In this document: in pieces, positions 21,539-29,449 of the stretch
Layout: each line of letters begins with the position of its first letter
Numbering within the stretch: the first letter of the stretch is position 1
Virus record (IMG/VR): IMGVR_UViG_3300021379_002056
Coordinates: 1-33,021 of that record
Length of the DNA: 33,021 nt
Source: a virus
Strand: one strand, 5' to 3'
Position numbers and translations under genes: made by a program
The notes under the pieces: model-generated
The model's input: the letters and a program-made list of their open reading frames with translations, nothing else
Database searches by the model: none
What the model was told of the DNA's origin: nothing

Positions 21539-21587
21539 GCGGGGGAGGAGAGTTTGTTTCTTTCCTCTCCTTCCCCGCTCACTCTTT
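21539..21587 (+). terminator. rho-independent terminator after the capsid gene
   Basis: Arms GCGGGGGAGGAGAG (21539-21552) and CTCTCCTTCCCCGC (21565-21578) pair over 14 bp with one G-U pair, a 12-nt loop, then TCACTCTTTTT. Ten bases separate it from the next ATG, so part of the transcription must read through or restart. Confidence 0.85.
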
Positions 21588-21596
21588 TTAAACATC

Positions 21597-22022
21597 ATGC
21601 ATCTTCCTATCCTCGTTGATTCCAAGTCTCTCGCTAAATACGGCAAACCGGGGGAACCGACTGTGTTAGTTCTGAGTCCCGACACGGGGGCAAGCAGCAC
21701 GTTTGAGTTCTCTGGAGTGGGAATGCGGAAGTATGTGTTCCAGTGGGACAAGGCTCGATACATGCATGTGTTGCGAGTCCCTCTGAGCGTTTGGCAACAA
21801 CGCAGTGACCGCAGCGGAGTCTGCGATCTGTCTAAGGACATCTTGGGGCAACCATTACTTTACCCTCTTCATATCGAGGTTGAGATGGGACCGGCTCCCA
21901 CCGTCAAGCCGACGGTAAAAGGTGTTCCTCTCGAGGACATTGAGCGAGGCAAAGAGCGCATCGACCTCGAGAAAGGGAAGAAACCTCGCAAAAAGCGAGC
22001 AAAAAAAACGGTGGCTGCATAG
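21597..22022 (+). CDS. hypothetical head-region protein
   Basis: A 141-residue protein between capsid and adaptor. The first 80 residues are beta-rich (LPILVDSKSLAKYGKPGEPTV, FEFSGVGMRKYVFQW) and look folded. The tail is strongly basic (GKKPRKKRAKKTVAA), so it could touch DNA inside the head. Its position suggests a minor head protein, but no family was recognised. Confidence 0.55.
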   Translation: MHLPILVDSKSLAKYGKPGEPTVLVLSPDTGASSTFEFSGVGMRKYVFQWDKARYMHVLRVPLSVWQQRSDRSGVCDLSKDILGQPLLYPLHIEVEMGPAPTVKPTVKGVPLEDIERGKERIDLEKGKKPRKKRAKKTVAA

Positions 22023-22030
22023 GAGGGTGA

Positions 22031-23041
22031 ATGATCTCCACGGTTAGACAGGCAGTGGAGGATCTTTACCTCTACTTAAAAAAGGAGCAGCGGGGATTCC
22101 CTCCGGCCGATGATTGTTATTCGGACCTGTGCAAAGTTGCTGCTGACGCATTGACTGCGGCAATGCAGGAATTTGCCAGTTTGGGTCCACTTTACGCATT
22201 TCGCCGGAGTAAGGCAGTTGAGGTGCATGCCCCGAAGAGCATCGAATTGACGACTGTTCCAGCCTCCGGCCGATCAGTCACGGTTAATCCTATTGATTGG
22301 GAAGACTGGATGGAGGGGTGCAGTATTTCCATCTCGGGTCACGACGATTGGAACGAAATCCTTGAATATGACTCAAACACCAATACCGCGACCCTCTTGA
22401 ACCCACTCATCGCCGGCGCCGGGTCGAATGTTGCAGCTACGGTTTACTGCGATTCGTTGACCCTGGACGCTGATGTTCTCGAGGTCATCGCTCCCGTGAC
22501 GGTGGCGGATCGCTATGAATTGGCTCCAGTTGATGGGATCCAAGCTATTCGCTACTGGAATTACGAGGATGGATACGGTGACTACGGTCGTGGTTTTTGG
22601 AGGGGGCAGCGCCGGCGCCGCTCATCAAAAGGGACCACGGCATATCAACCTCAAGCGTATTTCGTGGACACCTACATGCGGGAAGACCTCAGTATGGCAG
22701 AACCCGAGCTTCGCATGAGAATAGCACCCATGCCAGATCGCCCGATGGTCATTCAGTATCGCGCCAAGATTGAACCTCCCCGGTATTCGTGTGCTGATGT
22801 TTACGATCCTGATGATGTTGCTAATCCGCCTGCCGATCCCGGGATCCAACTGCCGATCCCGAATCAGTTTGTGGAGAGTATCTTCATGCCGATTGCTCGC
22901 CAACGGTGGACACGAGTCCCGTATTTTAGAAACGACAACGCAATTGGCGAGATCGCTCGTCAATATGACATAGCCCTGCAGATCGCACGGGATAATCGCC
23001 CCCAGTCGCGCAGTGGTCACCGATACGGACCAAGGATCTAG
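22031..23041 (+). CDS. putative head-tail adaptor protein
   Basis: A 336-residue protein with helices at both ends (QAVEDLYLYLKKEQRGFP, KVAADALTAAMQEFASLG) around a beta-rich middle (VHAPKSIELTTVP, SVTVNPIDWEDWMEGCSISISG). A helical frame with an inserted beta domain fits podovirus adaptor ('gp11-like') proteins, which bind below the portal. The C-terminal segment (FVESIFMPIARQRWTRVPYF, AIGEIARQYDIALQIARD) is the alpha-helical part that usually returns to the portal contact. AGGAGGGTGA is the ribosome site. The assignment is from layout and order, not a search. Confidence 0.5.
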   Translation: MISTVRQAVEDLYLYLKKEQRGFPPADDCYSDLCKVAADALTAAMQEFASLGPLYAFRRSKAVEVHAPKSIELTTVPASGRSVTVNPIDWEDWMEGCSISISGHDDWNEILEYDSNTNTATLLNPLIAGAGSNVAATVYCDSLTLDADVLEVIAPVTVADRYELAPVDGIQAIRYWNYEDGYGDYGRGFWRGQRRRRSSKGTTAYQPQAYFVDTYMREDLSMAEPELRMRIAPMPDRPMVIQYRAKIEPPRYSCADVYDPDDVANPPADPGIQLPIPNQFVESIFMPIARQRWTRVPYFRNDNAIGEIARQYDIALQIARDNRPQSRSGHRYGPRI

Positions 23042-23044
23042 GTA

Positions 23045-26000
23045 ATGGCTCAAAGCTACGCAGACATCGCCCAGGCGTTACGGGACCGGCCGGCGATTAA
23101 CTACTCGTCCTCGAAGACCCCGATTGCGCAGGTATGGTATGAGACGGCTACCGTCCCTGCGGATTGTTTTGGTAGTTGCCCTTTGTTGGTCATCACCGAA
23201 GACCGCACCGGCATCGACGTCAGTCCTGATGTAGCCGGCAACCAGAACGGGTTGTATTTTGAGCTAAATAATGGCACTGACACATTCCGCATCTATCTCG
23301 ACGTAGACCCGTGGGGGGATGTGGCGCCGGTTGAGCCTCCAGCATTCGGCGTGGTTCAAATCAAGCAGAATGCAACCGCGGCGGAAGTCGCTGCCGCGGT
23401 TGCGGAGCAAGTGAAGTGCTTCTGTGATGAAAATGATTTTTTCGAGCAGGTCAAGGTATTTGCTAAAGGTGATCAGATTTTCATTGATGCGAAAAATGGG
23501 ACGACACTTTTCTCTGACGCCGGCACGACGGGTTACACAACCTCTGTCACCTCTGTCACCGTCTGCAATCCCAACATCCCCGAGGAGTTTCGGATCGGCT
23601 CCACTCACCCGTGTTGCCCATACCTTGAACTGATCGATGCGTGGATGACGGGGGGTGACGATCATCACGTAAACTGGATCAAAGTCTACGAGGTAGACTA
23701 CGGCAAACTCGAGGATGCCTGTGATGATTTCTCGACCGATGATCTGTTGGGGGATGTCACCGAAACTGATTTCCCGTATTTTGATGATTCACGCCGGATC
23801 ACCGAGCAGATCGACATTGTGAATCCGGAGTGCTACGCCCGGAAGCCGCAATGCTCTCCTCATCCCTGCTACCCAAATGCATTGCTGGTGAGCGAAAAGC
23901 TCTCGAAGGACGGCGCCAAAGCATCGGTGGTGAGGGTCTACCATGACGTAGCCGATCTCGCGCAGCAGGCAAAATTCGGATTCGAGGTGACCTACGAGTG
24001 CCAGGACAGTGGCAATCAATATCCAATAGTCACATGGACGTATGACTCGAAGCTCGAGGATTACGCACCTCCGCAATGCGGAAGTGCAATCCCAATCAAT
24101 CAGGGTGGCGATCTTGATTTTACCAGCCTGGGGCTTGTCTTGATCGAGCCTCCGACTTTCGAAGCGGAAAACACCTGCTTTGGTCGTGTTACGGCGAAAT
24201 ACGGTAGGCTCCCCGGCTACCTTAAAGCCTCTGAGCAGACCGATGACGATTATGGCACCATCTACGAATATAATCAGGTGGTGCCAGCTTCGACTCCGCT
24301 GCCTGCAATTGGTAGCACCTATGAGGGCAATCCCGTCCTCAACGCGGAAATTGTCGAGGAGCATTGCTGTGTCAAAAAACTGCGTGTTATTACTGGCGAG
24401 GATGCTGAGTGCATCAAGGTAAGCATTCTTCCCGATCAGGCGTGGTGCAGTTTGACTCGTTACGAGTGGAAAAATGCTGACGGCACATATGTCTTGCCCG
24501 AAACGGGTGACACCTATTCAGGGCGCATTGTTCTCGACGCAACCTCCCAGCAAACTAAATGCGCCGGAGAGTTGCAAATCCGAATTGACACTGTTTTGGT
24601 CCCATCTCCTGTGGCGACTACTATCAGTGATGATGCCACGTTTTGCGAAATAACTACCGAAACATGGGTTGACCTTACGGAAAATGTAACACTTCCGGCA
24701 CTAGGTGACTCCTACGGGAGTGGTTTGTATGTTGTGGGCGCAAGTTCCTCTCCCCGAAAATGTGATAAATTTTCCACCATAGAAATACAAACAAGCGAGC
24801 TTCCCTCGCCGCTTCAGACATCTACTAAAGAGGACAATGATTTTTGCGAAGTAACGACAGTTAGTTATGTCGACTTAGCCAGCAATGTAGCGAGCATCGA
24901 TTTAGGTGATGATTATGCGCCTATTCCGGGAACTAAAGTCATTGCGTTTAATAGTGAACCCTACAAATGCGCAGAATTGCAAAGAGTCACAATAACGGTA
25001 GCACCTTTCCCTGCCCCTGTAATTCGTACGGAGATTGAAGACAATGATTTTTGTGAAGCATACCGAAATACGCAAATACTAACCGCTGACGAATTAGTCG
25101 CATCACCCCTTCCAGCAATTGGTGATGTTTATGGGAGCGAATGGGTCATCGGGGTGGACTCTTCTCCTTATCTTTGCGACTCCTTAGTAAGGACTACCGT
25201 CATCTCAGCCACGGTGCCTTCGGTGGTAAAAACAAGCACTCGCAAAGACAATGATTTTTGCGAGGTATCTGTTGTCTCTTTTATCGACTTAGTGGCTACT
25301 GGCGTAGGGCATGCGGTTGGTGACGTTGCGTTGGGTGGGACTATCATCGAAGTGTCCGTCGATCCTTACAAGTGCGACACTTTACAAAGAGTCACCTATA
25401 CAGTTGCTCCGACATTCCCGGCCCCTGTCATCCGCACAGAAATTGAAGACAACGATTTTTGTGAAGCATACCGGAATACTCAGGTGGTAACTGCTGCTGA
25501 ATTAGCAACGACTCCCCTTCCAGAAATTGGTGATGTTTATGGAAGCGAGTGGGTCATCGGAGTGGACTCAGACCCATATCTCTGTGATTCGTTAATTAGA
25601 ACTACCATCATCTCAGCCACGGTGCCTTCGGTAGTTAAGGAATCCGCTCGACCGGATCGAGACCTGTGTGAGGTAACCTCCCATAGCTTTGTCGATCTCA
25701 CTGCAACTGCATTAAGCTATGCCGTGGGAGACTCTGCTTACGCGGGGACCGTCATTGCCGTTAGGGTAGACCCCTACAAGTGCGACACCTTGCGTCGTGT
25801 CACCTACGAAGTCGCCACAATTCCCTCACCAGAAATAGAAACGGAAACTGAAGATGCGAATTTTTGCTCAAAAACGACATATACTAAGGTCGTTAAGGGA
25901 GCCGCATTAAGTTTGCCTGCTATTGGTGGCTCCTATCAAGGGGGGACCGTCATTGCCTTGGACTCTGCTCCATACTTGTGTGACCAGCTTTTGAAGCAAA

Positions 26001-27055
26001 GCATTACGGTTGCCACGGTTCCTTCTCCCGAGGTGGTGCTGGAGCAGGACGATAAGGAGTTTTGCTCGACGACCGTCTACGAACGCATCCAGCCAGACAC
26101 ATACAATGCCCCGGCTATTGGGGACACCTACAACGCCGACACCGTTGTTGCAGTGAGTGAGTCGGCTTATCTTTGTGACCAGCTAAAGCGGGTGCGCATT
26201 GTGACGGCGAATTTGACGAATAGTCAGCGCACAACCAAGGAACTGCATCCCGAACTATGCTTCATCAATCGGACCACTTGGGTCGGCGCAGACGGGTATG
26301 CCTTGCCTGATACCACCTACAATAACGAGCAGGTCTACAGGGCCTCGAGCGAGGCATATCATTGCTCGACACTAAAGCGTTACTCTATTGAGACGGTGCC
26401 GGTCCCCACGACTGTCTTCAAGGAAATCCAGATCGATGACGCTATTCTAGGGGCTACTGAGACTCACCATCAGTTCTACGACGGCAACTCTCCTGTTTTG
26501 CCAGCAGTCGGAGACACCTACGATTCCGAAGAAGTGGTTGGGGTTCGCATGGATCAAGCGGCGTGCAAAATGAAAAAGGTGACTATCATTACATCGAACA
26601 TCCCAGAAGATTACGACCACTTTGAGACGGTAGCTTACACATTCCCACCGATTTATCGCTATCGCGTAGAGTTGCCACTGACGGTAAAAGCAAGGGTGAG
26701 CTACTCGTTCACAACAAACCCCGCTATAGTAGCTCTCCTGAGTCCACAGAGTTTCATTTCCAATATCCAGTCGATCAATAACGCTGTGGACGTAAACGGT
26801 GTTCCGCTGCGCTCGCAGATTGCTCAACCCTGGAGAGATTTGGGTAACACCCTGCACGACCAGATTAACCTTTTTAACCCCGGCACTTCTCGCGCAATTC
26901 CTGACCTTGCTGTCGTGGTTTCGGCTTCGGTGCCATCGGCAACGACTTACCTTGGTTGGATTTCTGGTGGCACTGAGTTCGTCTTGTCAGACTCAATTGA
27001 AAAATGGAAGGGTAATATTTGGGTACGTAAAACCGTTCGCATTGTCGCACACTGA
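23045..27055 (+). CDS. giant cysteine-repeat structural protein, possible tail spike/fibre
   Basis: A 1336-residue protein. Residues about 1-450 are non-repetitive and beta-rich, with cysteine pairs (CFGSCPL, HPCCPYLEL). From about residue 460 to 1190 there are roughly eleven modules of 62-70 residues. Each typically has one Cys near the start (DNDFCE), a Gly-turn (AIGDVYGSEWVI), a second Cys near the end (PYLCDSL or PYKCDTL) and a closing strand ending VPSP or FPAP. Modules D to G are a two-module unit duplicated in tandem. The last 140 residues are unlike the repeats. It lies after the adaptor, where receptor-binding or tail proteins sit. I would call it a virion structural or host-binding protein; no known family recognised. 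Confidence 0.6.
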   Translation: MAQSYADIAQALRDRPAINYSSSKTPIAQVWYETATVPADCFGSCPLLVITEDRTGIDVSPDVAGNQNGLYFELNNGTDTFRIYLDVDPWGDVAPVEPPAFGVVQIKQNATAAEVAAAVAEQVKCFCDENDFFEQVKVFAKGDQIFIDAKNGTTLFSDAGTTGYTTSVTSVTVCNPNIPEEFRIGSTHPCCPYLELIDAWMTGGDDHHVNWIKVYEVDYGKLEDACDDFSTDDLLGDVTETDFPYFDDSRRITEQIDIVNPECYARKPQCSPHPCYPNALLVSEKLSKDGAKASVVRVYHDVADLAQQAKFGFEVTYECQDSGNQYPIVTWTYDSKLEDYAPPQCGSAIPINQGGDLDFTSLGLVLIEPPTFEAENTCFGRVTAKYGRLPGYLKASEQTDDDYGTIYEYNQVVPASTPLPAIGSTYEGNPVLNAEIVEEHCCVKKLRVITGEDAECIKVSILPDQAWCSLTRYEWKNADGTYVLPETGDTYSGRIVLDATSQQTKCAGELQIRIDTVLVPSPVATTISDDATFCEITTETWVDLTENVTLPALGDSYGSGLYVVGASSSPRKCDKFSTIEIQTSELPSPLQTSTKEDNDFCEVTTVSYVDLASNVASIDLGDDYAPIPGTKVIAFNSEPYKCAELQRVTITVAPFPAPVIRTEIEDNDFCEAYRNTQILTADELVASPLPAIGDVYGSEWVIGVDSSPYLCDSLVRTTVISATVPSVVKTSTRKDNDFCEVSVVSFIDLVATGVGHAVGDVALGGTIIEVSVDPYKCDTLQRVTYTVAPTFPAPVIRTEIEDNDFCEAYRNTQVVTAAELATTPLPEIGDVYGSEWVIGVDSDPYLCDSLIRTTIISATVPSVVKESARPDRDLCEVTSHSFVDLTATALSYAVGDSAYAGTVIAVRVDPYKCDTLRRVTYEVATIPSPEIETETEDANFCSKTTYTKVVKGAALSLPAIGGSYQGGTVIALDSAPYLCDQLLKQSITVATVPSPEVVLEQDDKEFCSTTVYERIQPDTYNAPAIGDTYNADTVVAVSESAYLCDQLKRVRIVTANLTNSQRTTKELHPELCFINRTTWVGADGYALPDTTYNNEQVYRASSEAYHCSTLKRYSIETVPVPTTVFKEIQIDDAILGATETHHQFYDGNSPVLPAVGDTYDSEEVVGVRMDQAACKMKKVTIITSNIPEDYDHFETVAYTFPPIYRYRVELPLTVKARVSYSFTTNPAIVALLSPQSFISNIQSINNAVDVNGVPLRSQIAQPWRDLGNTLHDQINLFNPGTSRAIPDLAVVVSASVPSATTYLGWISGGTEFVLSDSIEKWKGNIWVRKTVRIVAH
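24422..26610 (+). repeat. array of about eleven 62-70-residue modules
   Basis: At protein level the modules share C near the FCE position, LPAIGDxY, and CDxL followed by a hydrophobic strand. The closest pair is D/E (25013-25420) versus F/G (25421-25825), with near-identical DNA: both contain ATTGAAGACAAYGATTTTTG and TGGTGATGTTTATGG. Period there is 408 bp, two modules. Confidence 0.85.
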
Positions 27056-27606
27056 TGGAACCCCTTGATAAAAGACCGACACCCCGCTTGCAGCAGTCAA
27101 TAGACGAGCGTGTTGTTTCGGGTCCGCATAACACGGTTCCAAAGAGATGGCACGCCACCTACGGGGAGGGAGGGGGAGTGGATTTACCTGTAGCTGAACC
27201 CCTTGCCGTTAGTGTGCTAGAGGCAGGCAAGCTAACCCAAAACGCCGGAACGATGACCGACACGACGGTTGGCTCGACCTTTAACGGAGTGCCTGCTGTT
27301 CTTGCTGCTGCCGGCGTTGCTTACACTGACGGCGATCTGGTCGTCGTTAAACTGGAGTATGAAGCGGTGGATGACGCTGTAGAAGCATCCGACTGGATGA
27401 CGACTGCTGCTGAATTTGAGGTTTATGCAACGGGCAGCATCCCGACCGACACAATCCCCAGTTGGAGCGGCACGTTGTGGTCAACAGGCGTCTATTACAT
27501 GACATGGGCGACGACCGATAGTGGTGATGGCTCAGTCACCGCGACCGAGACGGGGCCGTGTCGCATTGTCTATTGCAGTGAGTCAGATATTAGGGTGGTG
27601 ACATGA
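27055..27606 (+). CDS. hypothetical structural protein
   Basis: A 183-residue protein whose ATG overlaps the stop of the repeat protein (TGATG). The first 45 residues are basic and extended; the rest is Thr/Gly/Val-rich beta sheet (LVVVKLEYEAVDDAVEAS, EFEVYATGSIPTDTIPS) as in small phage tail or decoration proteins. Two cysteines (CRIVYC) near the end echo the Cys-rich neighbour. No family recognised. Confidence 0.55.
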   Translation: MEPLDKRPTPRLQQSIDERVVSGPHNTVPKRWHATYGEGGGVDLPVAEPLAVSVLEAGKLTQNAGTMTDTTVGSTFNGVPAVLAAAGVAYTDGDLVVVKLEYEAVDDAVEASDWMTTAAEFEVYATGSIPTDTIPSWSGTLWSTGVYYMTWATTDSGDGSVTATETGPCRIVYCSESDIRVVT

Positions 27607-28196
27607 GCTTCGAAGCAAAAATGCAGCTTGCTCCTGACTTTTTGGATACATGCGTCTGCTGCACTTCCTGCCCTAATTTCCCGTTTTATCTCGATGTCAC
27701 GGTCACCGGCGGCACTTACCCATGGGATTGGATGGGCTTCACATGGACGTCATCGGGGCAGACTAAGCCGGTCTGCGGCACTGGCTACCAAGGCGACTCG
27801 ATTGTCAGCACGTTTTACGGGTATCCGATCTACACTTTTGCTGGGTATCAAAACTGGATAAACAGCACGACAACTACAGGCAAAGTCAATCTTGCAGTCG
27901 GCGGCGCAGGTAAAGGCTTTGTTAATCCTGCGATCAAGCTAAAAAAAACCAACACGCCAAGCGCATTCACCTTTTATTTACAGGTCGCCGGATTCACGTT
28001 TTACGGCACCCCTACAACAAACCTGACAACAGTCAACGTCAGCAGCTATTCACCGGCACCTGCATCGCTATTTTCTCAGGCGACAAGCAGCAGATTGACG
28101 CCAATCATGTTCGGCAGCGTAACACTGACCAGCGGTAGAACCATTTCATGGGTTGCTAATCCTGTGTTGCCTTGGGACTACGACAACCCACCTTAA
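27603..28196 (+). CDS. hypothetical cysteine- and aromatic-rich structural protein
   Basis: A 197-residue protein. A CVCCTSC cluster sits at residues about 17-23; the rest is Thr/Gly/Tyr-rich beta sheet (FYLDVTVTGGTYPWDWMGF, TTTTGKVNLAVGGAG) ending in PWDYDNPP. ATGA-coupled to the previous gene. Together with the two genes upstream it forms a Cys-rich structural group, likely part of one external virion structure. No family recognised. Confidence 0.55.
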   Translation: MSFEAKMQLAPDFLDTCVCCTSCPNFPFYLDVTVTGGTYPWDWMGFTWTSSGQTKPVCGTGYQGDSIVSTFYGYPIYTFAGYQNWINSTTTTGKVNLAVGGAGKGFVNPAIKLKKTNTPSAFTFYLQVAGFTFYGTPTTNLTTVNVSSYSPAPASLFSQATSSRLTPIMFGSVTLTSGRTISWVANPVLPWDYDNPP

Positions 28197-28199
28197 GCT

Positions 28200-29171
28200 A
28201 TGATAGTTATATCCGGATGCCCAAGAAGCGGCACAAGTCTCATGTCCTCAATCCTCCGCAAAGTAGTCGGGGAGGACAAATTTCATGGTGTCAAGTTCCC
28301 TCAAGAGGAGCGGCTTGAGCAGATGAAGAGAAACATGCGCCCGATTGATTTTTACATCAAAGACAAGGCCGAGCCTGGGTGGAACGACGTAAAATACAAA
28401 GACCTCAACCCGAATGGTTTTTGGGAATGCCCGTGGACGGTTCGAGGATGTAGTCGATACGACAGTCGCCCGACAGAACTAGAGGGTGCGAAGATCGTCT
28501 CGCAGGGTTTGGCAAACTCCAATCCCGAGGCTATTTCCCGCGTGCTTTACATGGTCCGCGATCCGCACTCAGTTGCCAAAAGCCAAGAGCGACTGAAGCG
28601 AAAATTTGATAATGCCGGGACGGTCCACTCGCCCGAGATGTTTATAAAAGTCCACCAGCAAGCGGCACGATGGATAGTAGGTCACAAGCCTGACGTCAGG
28701 GTGGTTAATTTTGATGATCTTGTAGCGGACCCTGCCAGTGTCCTCTCTGATTTAGACGCATGGGTTGAAGGAGTCGGATTTCCGGGCAAATTTATGGATT
28801 CGGTGGGCGAGATTGAGCCTCGGCTGCGTCGGAGTGCAGACCATGAGACTCCGCAACAAAGTGCCGAGGATGACGCATGGGAAGACGCCGAGAGCATACA
28901 TGCCTCGCTGCTCGAGGGGGACTTTGAGTCAGTGGCGAGCCACAAAAGAACTAAACTTGATCCGCTTCGTAATTTTTACTGCGTCAGGCTCAATCAACCG
29001 ATGCCTGCTGCTGCCTGTAAACACTGCCTCTCTGACAAGGACACCCGAAACAACTTCAAAAAAACTGCTGAACAACGGCAAATTGATTGGCGTAAAGAAC
29101 CTTGCACATATCAGTGCAAGGTCGACAACATGAAGATCGAAGAAAGCGTAGCCTTAAACCACTGGAGATAA
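28200..29171 (+). CDS. sulfotransferase-like P-loop protein
   Basis: A 323-residue protein with sulfotransferase motifs. ISGCPRSGTSLM (4-15) is the 5'-phosphosulfate loop binding the donor PAPS. YMVRDPHSVAKSQERL with Arg120 and Ser128 is the 3'-phosphate site (RDPxxxxxS). VVNFDDLVADPASVLSDLDAWV (168-189) matches the 'YEDLvxdPxxvlxxixxFl' helix pair. Such enzymes move sulfate from PAPS to hydroxyl or amino groups of sugars or lipids. The C-terminal 75 residues add CKHC and C-x-x-x-C, perhaps a metal site. Acceptor unknown. It lies at the end of the late structural run, so it may modify a virion glycan or the host surface. Confidence 0.8.
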   Translation: MIVISGCPRSGTSLMSSILRKVVGEDKFHGVKFPQEERLEQMKRNMRPIDFYIKDKAEPGWNDVKYKDLNPNGFWECPWTVRGCSRYDSRPTELEGAKIVSQGLANSNPEAISRVLYMVRDPHSVAKSQERLKRKFDNAGTVHSPEMFIKVHQQAARWIVGHKPDVRVVNFDDLVADPASVLSDLDAWVEGVGFPGKFMDSVGEIEPRLRRSADHETPQQSAEDDAWEDAESIHASLLEGDFESVASHKRTKLDPLRNFYCVRLNQPMPAAACKHCLSDKDTRNNFKKTAEQRQIDWRKEPCTYQCKVDNMKIEESVALNHWR

Positions 29172-29449
29172 TGGAACACACACAAATAGTCAGACACCTG
29201 CAAGCCACCCTAGCTCCCGCAATGGTATCAAAGTTGCGGCGAGATCCAGCAGAGTTGAATGAGTTTATAGACGGTCAGATCGAATCGATACGGCAGTCGG
29301 CAGCAAACAGGTCTGCTACCTTAAAAGAGCCTCTTGAGGACTCACTTGCAGCAACCTTGAGCGACCTGGAGCCACTTCCTTACAAGGTCAATGACACCGA
29401 TAGGTCCGATTTGGACTCGCATCTCAAAGGGTATTACTACGGAGAATGA
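29171..29449 (+). CDS. hypothetical protein, 92 residues
   Basis: Starts at TAATG overlap with the sulfotransferase stop. An acidic helical protein (VRHLQATLAPAMVSKLRRDP, LNEFIDGQIESIRQ) with a Tyr-rich end (GYYYGE). No family recognised. The TGA at 29447-29449 abuts the stop codon of the convergent giant gene with zero spacing. Confidence 0.5.
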   Translation: MEHTQIVRHLQATLAPAMVSKLRRDPAELNEFIDGQIESIRQSAANRSATLKEPLEDSLAATLSDLEPLPYKVNDTDRSDLDSHLKGYYYGE

